Assembly: GCA_025352435.1 (NCBI GenBank)
Contig: JANXTN010000290.1
Location: 1 to 8,322, forward strand
DNA length: 8,322 nucleotides
Direction of reading: 5' to 3'
Origin: Ferruginibacter sp.
GTDB lineage: Bacteria; Bacteroidota; Bacteroidia; Chitinophagales; Chitinophagaceae
Numbering within the stretch: the stretch's first letter is position 1; the number at the start of each line of letters is the position of its first letter. Shown here piece by piece: positions 1-5,400 of this stretch. The notes beneath the pieces were generated by a model. It saw only the letters and a program-made list of their open reading frames with translations. It searched no databases and was not told the origin of the DNA. Made by a program: the position numbers and the translations under genes.

Positions 1-1502
1 GTTATGTATCTTTCTGCATTTGCAAGCGTTTGCTTCCGTATCCACGTGTCGGGAACTTTTTCTTTGTGCAAATGAGTAACTTCCAGATAATATCCGAAAA
101 CATTATTGAAGCTTATTTTTAAAGAAGAAATACCGGTGGCTGCCGCTTCTTTTTTTTGCAGCTCCAACAAATAATTTTTCCCGCCGGTGGCGATATTTCG
201 CAGTTCATCCAGCTCTTCATGTATACCTGCGGCAATAAGGCCGCCTTTATTTGCAGTTGCAGGCGGGTTCTCATTTATTTCTTTTAATATTTTTTGCAGA
301 ATGTAAGGACAACTGTTCAGCGAATCGCCCAGTCTTTTTAAATATTCATTTGACGATAAATCGCAGATTTTTTTTATTCCTTCAGTCTGTATTAAACCCC
401 TCGCTACCTGCACCACCTCCCTCGGGTTAATTTTCTTAAGCGGAACTTTCGCTGCAAGCCTTTCCACATCTCCGGCTTGTTTGATATGCTTTGTTATTTG
501 CAGCCGAACATCCGTTTCTTTAATTAAATATTCTACCGCATTCAGCCTTTCATTTATGCCCGCAAAATTATTTAAAGGCATCAGCATCCATCGTTTCATC
601 AATCTTGCGCCCATTGGCGAAACGGTATTATTCAGTGTTTTGAAGAGACTGTTACTGTCGTTATTGGAGATCAGTTCAAGATTTCTGATAGTAAAACGAT
701 CCATCCACAGATGATCTTCTTTATTTATTGTTTGTAAAGAAGTGATGTGTTGCAGGTGCGGATGCTCGGTGTCTTTAAGGTAATGAAGAATAGCTCCGGC
801 TGCTATAATTCCTGCTGACATGCCATCTGCGCCAAAACCTTTGAGGCTGTGCGTTCCAAAGTGTTTGAGTAGGATTTCATTGGCATAAACATCTGCAAAT
901 ATCCACTCATCCAATGTGTATGTAAAGAAAGTATTACCGTAATATTCTTTAAATAATTTTTGTTTATTGCGTTGAAAAATAACTTCTGCCGGTTGCAGCG
1001 TCTGCAATAATTTATCTGTGTATTCCCGATCACCTTCTGCGATAAAAAATTCTCCTGTAGAAATATCTAGGAAAGAAATCCCTGTTTTCTCTTCCGTAAT
1101 ATGTAATGCCCCAAGAAAATTATTATTGTTATGCTCTAGTAATTTATCGCTTGTAGCAACGCCGGGTGTTACCAGTTCTGTAACGCCTCTTTTTACAATT
1201 CCTTTTGCAGTTTTGGGATCTTCCAACTGATCGCAAATGGCAACTCTGTAGCCTGCTTTTACCAGTTTGTGCAAATAAGTATCCAATGCATGGTGTGGGA
1301 AACCGGCGAGCTCCGCAGATGCTGAATTTGCTCCGTTTCTTTTGGTAAGTGTAATTCCTAAAACTTGTGAAGTTATTATTGCATCCTGACCAAAAGTTTC
1401 GTAAAAATCCCCCACCCGAAACAGCAAAATAGCATCAGGATATTTCGCCTTAATAGCATTGTGTTGTATCATTAGTGGTGTTTCTGCAGCAGGTTTGGCC
1501 AT
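1..1502 (-). CDS. mutS: DNA mismatch repair protein MutS (N-terminal 500 codons, cut by window edge)
   Basis: MutS recognises base mismatches and small loops in newly replicated DNA and recruits MutL in the cytoplasm. The reading frame is open from the ATG at 1502 to the left edge. Near the N-terminus it reads AILLFRVGDFYETFG, which contains the Phe-x-Glu mismatch-wedging motif (F33, E35). It continues with the conserved ELAGFPHHALDTYL and CDQLEDPKTAKGIVKRGVTE stretches of domain I, then the connector and lever domains. The last residues, FGYYLEVTHLHKEKVPD and KQTLANAERYIT, belong to the clamp/lever region that precedes the ATPase domain. The Walker A and B motifs would lie outside the window, so truncation here is an edge effect and not a pseudogene. 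The start fits the family: about 30 residues before the FYE motif. The gene is divergent from the lolA-like gene. Identification is near certain from conserved motifs; full length cannot be judged. Confidence 0.97.
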   Translation of the reverse strand, partial: MAKPAAETPLMIQHNAIKAKYPDAILLFRVGDFYETFGQDAIITSQVLGITLTKRNGANSASAELAGFPHHALDTYLHKLVKAGYRVAICDQLEDPKTAKGIVKRGVTELVTPGVATSDKLLEHNNNNFLGALHITEEKTGISFLDISTGEFFIAEGDREYTDKLLQTLQPAEVIFQRNKQKLFKEYYGNTFFTYTLDEWIFADVYANEILLKHFGTHSLKGFGADGMSAGIIAAGAILHYLKDTEHPHLQHITSLQTINKEDHLWMDRFTIRNLELISNNDSNSLFKTLNNTVSPMGARLMKRWMLMPLNNFAGINERLNAVEYLIKETDVRLQITKHIKQAGDVERLAAKVPLKKINPREVVQVARGLIQTEGIKKICDLSSNEYLKRLGDSLNSCPYILQKILKEINENPPATANKGGLIAAGIHEELDELRNIATGGKNYLLELQKKEAAATGISSLKISFNNVFGYYLEVTHLHKEKVPDTWIRKQTLANAERYI

Positions 1503-1508
1503 GGCCAA

Positions 1509-1540
1509 CAAAAATATTGAATTTGAAATGGTTTGTCAAT
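1509..1540 (-). promoter_or_regulatory. Putative mutS promoter, Bacteroidota type
   Basis: Read on the minus strand, TATTTTTG (1516 down to 1509) matches the Bacteroidota -7 consensus TAnnTTTG exactly. An ATTG (1540 down to 1537) lies 20 bases upstream as a -33 element (consensus TTTG, usual spacing about 17-23). Only six bases separate the -7 box from the mutS ATG, so transcription would begin within a few bases of the start codon. This is pattern matching only; a further upstream promoter is not excluded. Confidence 0.5.
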
Positions 1541-1603
1541 TTGTTTATAAACAGGTTATCATCAAATTACATTAACATTTAATTGCGAAAGCTGGCTTAA
1601 TCG

Positions 1604-1638
1604 TTTCTTAGGACAGATAGTCTATGACATATATTTGC
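1604..1638 (+). promoter_or_regulatory. Putative promoter of the lolA-like gene
   Basis: TATATTTGC at 1630-1638 is an exact match to the Bacteroidota -7 box TAnnTTTG with the frequently seen following C. TTTC at 1604-1607 is an acceptable -33 box (one mismatch to TTTG) with 22 bases between. The expected transcription start would leave a leader of roughly 17-19 bases. That leader is A-rich (AAAATAAAAAAATAAC before the ATG) and has no Shine-Dalgarno sequence, as is usual in this phylum. Confidence 0.55.
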
Positions 1639-1660
1639 ATTCTTAAAATAAAAAAATAAC

Positions 1661-2311
1661 ATGAAGAAAATATTTACAACACTTATGATTATTGCGGGAG
1701 GTTTATTAAGTGTTACAGCGCAGACTCCCAAGGGAATGGGCAAAAGTGATCCGGATGCGAAAAAGATTTTGGATGCAGTAAGTTCAAAATTTAAAACGTT
1801 TAAAACAGTACAAGGGAAATTTTCTTTAAAAATCGAAAATGCATCAGGTAAAGTTTTAGGAATTAAAACGGGTAATGTTTCTATGAAGGGAAGCAAGTAT
1901 CGCATCAGTGTTACGGGACAGGAAATTTTTTCTGATGGCAGTAATATCTGGACATTGGATAAGGCTTCAAAAGAGGTAACCATCAGTAAAATTGATCCAT
2001 CAGCAAATAGTTTAACTCCGCAAAAATTGTTTACTAATTTTTATGATAAAGATTTTTTATACAAATTAAACGGAACTACTAAATCGGTCAGCGAAATTGA
2101 ATTGACTCCAATTGATAAAACCAAACCTTTCTTTAAAATTCTGCTGTATGTAGATAAAAATTCTATCAGCACCACTAAACTTTTTGAAAAAACCGGTAAT
2201 AAATATACGTATAGCACTACCAGCCTGATACCAAATATTGCCGTACCAGATGCTACATTCATTTTTGATTCAAAAAAATATCCAGGAGTGGAAGTTGTAG
2301 ATTTGAGATAA
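1661..2311 (+). CDS. lolA: LolA-like outer-membrane lipoprotein carrier protein
   Basis: Proteins of the LolA family carry lipoproteins across the periplasm from the inner-membrane LolCDE exporter to the outer membrane in a hydrophobic beta-barrel-like cleft. This 216-residue protein begins with a clear signal peptide (MKKIF, hydrophobic 6-18, likely cleavage VTA|Q after residue 20). The mature part opens with DPDAKKILDAVSSKFKTFKT, an amphipathic helix followed by beta strands: GKFSLKIENASGK, GNVSMKGSKYRISVTGQEIFSDGSNIWTL. The GQEIFSDGSNIW segment matches the family's 'Q.IVSDG..LW' strand pair, and the C-terminus KKYPGVEVVDLR is typical of Bacteroidota members. Length agrees with the family (about 200-220). 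It stands alone with its own promoter and terminator; no lolCDE or lolB is in view. A close alternative is a generic LolA-like carrier with another cargo, because Bacteroidota carry several paralogues. The gene symbol is therefore tentative. Confidence 0.85.
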   Translation: MKKIFTTLMIIAGGLLSVTAQTPKGMGKSDPDAKKILDAVSSKFKTFKTVQGKFSLKIENASGKVLGIKTGNVSMKGSKYRISVTGQEIFSDGSNIWTLDKASKEVTISKIDPSANSLTPQKLFTNFYDKDFLYKLNGTTKSVSEIELTPIDKTKPFFKILLYVDKNSISTTKLFEKTGNKYTYSTTSLIPNIAVPDATFIFDSKKYPGVEVVDLR

Positions 2312-2341
2312 GGATTAATTAAAACATAAAAAATATTATAC

Positions 2342-2368
2342 AAGACATCTGAATAAGATGTCTTTTTT
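2342..2368 (+). terminator. Rho-independent terminator after lolA-like gene
   Basis: A perfect nine-base-pair stem, AAGACATCT (2342-2350) with AGATGTCTT (2356-2364), closes a five-base loop and runs into a T tract (2363-2368). It starts 30 bases after the lolA stop codon. It separates this gene from the amylase gene, arguing against an operon. Confidence 0.88.
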
Positions 2369-2410
2369 GTAATGGGAAACACTGATTAATATGAAATTAA
2401 AGACTAAGCC

Positions 2411-2443
2411 TTGTTATAATAATAAATAGATTTAATATCTTTA
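2411..2443 (+). promoter_or_regulatory. Possible promoter of the amylase gene
   Basis: TATCTTTA at 2436-2443 matches TAnnTTTG at all but the last base, and TTG at 2411-2413 lies 22 bases upstream as a -33 core. The start codon is 31 bases downstream, giving a leader of about 25 bases. The match is weaker than those of lolA, mutS and ubiX. No sugar-responsive operator is recognisable in the 163-bp intergenic region. Confidence 0.4.
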
Positions 2444-2474
2444 TCAACACACCATTACATCATTATAGCTTGTT

Positions 2475-5400
2475 ATGAAAAAAAATTTACTTGCTCTTAT
2501 AATTTTATTTATAGGATTAACTACATCTGCTCAAAGATTATTGACCTGGACACCCGAATTTCCTCAAGAAAATAATAATCTTTCTTTTATTATTGATTGT
2601 GCAAAAGGCAACCAAGGATTATTAAATTTTGAAGGAGGAAATTCTGCCAATGTGTATGTGCATGTTGGTGTTATTACCAACTTGAGTACTGGACCATCTG
2701 ACTGGCGCTATGTAAAATTTGTATATGGTTCTACAAATCCTTTAGCGAAAGCTACTCCTTTAGGCAGCAATAAATATCAGTTTACTTTAAAAGATGCTGC
2801 AAATAATCTTGTTAGTATCCGTACATTTTTTGGTGTACCCGCTACAGAAACAATAATTAAAGTGAATGTAATTTTCAGAAATGCATCCGGTAATTTAAAA
2901 GGAGTAAATTCAGATGTCAGTGATATGTACATTCCTGTGTACACGGCAGGGCAATTTAATGTGCGGCTGAATCTTCCTCCGTTTGAACCACGTTATATTC
3001 CTTATGCAGAGCCTATTTCAGTGGCTTTGGGAGGTTCAGTAAATATATCTGGTGTTGCTTCTAACAATGCTGCACTTACAATTAAATTAAATGGAAATAC
3101 TATAAATTCTGCAACAGCTGCAAACAGTATTTCTGCAAACCCAACCATCTCTACAGCATGTGAGCAAAAAATAATGTTAGAAGGTGATGATGGTACAGGA
3201 TTAAAAAAAGATTCTTTTTCTTTTTACATAGCACCTACGCAAACGATTGCACCCTTACCAGCCGGAGTTGTGGAGGGTATAAATTATGCTGCTAATAATA
3301 CTGCTGCTACGCTTGTACTTTATGCGCCTAACAAAACCAGTGTAACGGTTGTAGGTGATTTTACTAACTGGACACAAAGCTGTGCATACCAAATGAACAA
3401 AACGCCAGACGGCAATTATTATTGGCTTACAATCACAGGCCTCACTCCCGGCACTGAATATGGCTATCAATACCTTGTAGACAATACCATAAAAATTGCT
3501 GATCCCTACACACAAAAAGTGTTGGACCAGGACAATGATCCTTTTATTTCCAGCGCTACATATCCAAACTTAAAACCTTATCCCGTTGGCTTAACAACAG
3601 GCCTTGTGGGCGTTTTGCAAACTGCCGAACCGCAGTATACATGGCAATCGAACAGTTTTGTAAAGCCCGACAAAAAAAATCTGGTTACTTATGAACTTTT
3701 AATTAGAGATTTTACTGCAGAACATAGTTACCAATCATTGATTGATTCGCTACAATACCTTAAAAATATTGGAATTAACAGTATTGAATTAATGCCAATA
3801 AATGAATTTGATGGCAATGAAAGTTGGGGTTACAATCCATCATTTTATTTTGCTCCTGATAAATATTATGGTACAAAAATTAAATTAAAAGAGTTTATAG
3901 ATAAGTGCCACCAAAATGGCATAGCAGTTATACTAGATGTTGTGTACAATCATTGTTCAGGGAATGCGCCACAGGCAAAATTATATTGGAATGCTGCTAC
4001 CAACCAACCGGCTGCAGATAACCCATGGTTAAATGTAAGTGCTCCTCATCCATATAGTGTCTTCAATGATTTTAATCATACCACTGCTGCAACAAAATAC
4101 CTGGTTCAACGTTCAATAAATTTTTGGTTAGATGAATACCGAATTGATGGATTTAGGTTTGATTTGGCAAAGGGTTTTACCCAAACAGTTACCAATACAA
4201 CTACTGTAGAAAATTATGATGCGTCTAGGGTTGCCAATTTAAAATATTATTATGATAATGTAGTACCGGCTCATCCGAATACCTACATGATTTTAGAATT
4301 TTTAGGAACACTTCCAAGCCAGGAAGAGCAGGAATATTCCGCTTATGGATTTATGCCATGGGGAAACATGAACAGCCGCTACAACCAATGCACAATGGGC
4401 TATAGCAGCAATTCAGACATTTCAGGAATAGTTTATAATTCATCTCAGCGAAATTTTAATAACCCCGCTTTAATGGGTTATATGGAAAGCCATGACGAAG
4501 AGCGTACCATGTATAAGAATCTACAATTTGGAAATAATGCGGGAACATACGATGTTAAAAATTTAAATACTGCTTTGGCAAGAGAAGAAGCTGCAGCAGC
4601 AGTATTTTTCTCTGTGCCGGGTCCAAAAATGGTTTGGCAATTTGAAGAAAGAGGTTACGATATTTCCATAAATTTTGGGGGTTCAAATGTTGCAAATAAA
4701 CCTCCTCATTGGGAGTATATGAACAATACAAACCGCAGGCATTTATACGATACCTACAAAAGCATAATTGATTTAAGACTTAACAATCCTGCAGTTTTTA
4801 ATAACACTGTTTTTAATTATGATTTTTTTAATGGTGGTGGACTTGTAAAACTGTTTCAGATTGCAGATCCAAATGCTGCAGGAAAAAAAGTAACAGTTGT
4901 TGCTAATTTGGATGTAGTCACACAAACAAAATCGGTTACCTTTCAAAGCACGGGCGATTGGACGAATTATGTAAGTAACGGTGTAGGTACAAACTTAAAT
5001 GGTGCAACAGGGTCAACTTTTAATTTAAGCAGTACAACACAAAACATTGTTTTACAACCGGGCGAGTATCATATTTATGTGAGCCTTCCCACTTGTACAA
5101 CTGCTGCCCCTACTACAGCCAATTCAACTGTGTCGTATTGCCAGAATGCAACGGCGACAGCACTTACAGTAACGGGTTCTAACCTTTTATGGTATACTGT
5201 AGCAACGGGGGGCACAGGTAGCTCAACGGCTCCGATTCCTTCTACAGCTACTATAGGCAGTACAATATATTATGTAAGCCAGATTGCAAATAGTTGTGAA
5301 GGACCTAGACTGGCAATTACAGTAAATATTACTGCTTCAACACCAGCGCCAGCGGTTACAACACCGGTTACTTACTGTCAGAATGCAACAGCTTCACCAC

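Noticed and set aside
481..1230. Several 70-77 codon open frames within the mutS region on either strand
   Set aside because: They lie in other frames of mutS, whose motifs are unmistakable and continuous through the region.
1..1502. Truncated mutS as a pseudogene
   Set aside because: The frame is intact up to the first base of the window, so the missing ATPase domain is due to the window boundary.
1597..2382. Minus-strand open frames opposite the lolA-like gene
   Set aside because: They mirror the well-supported lolA frame and show no recognisable domain; one also crosses the terminator hairpin.
2391..2429. A 12-residue small open frame (MKLKTKPCYNNK) between lolA and the amylase gene
   Set aside because: It is too short to distinguish from chance in AT-rich DNA, lies between a terminator and the putative amylase -7 box, and has no supporting signal.
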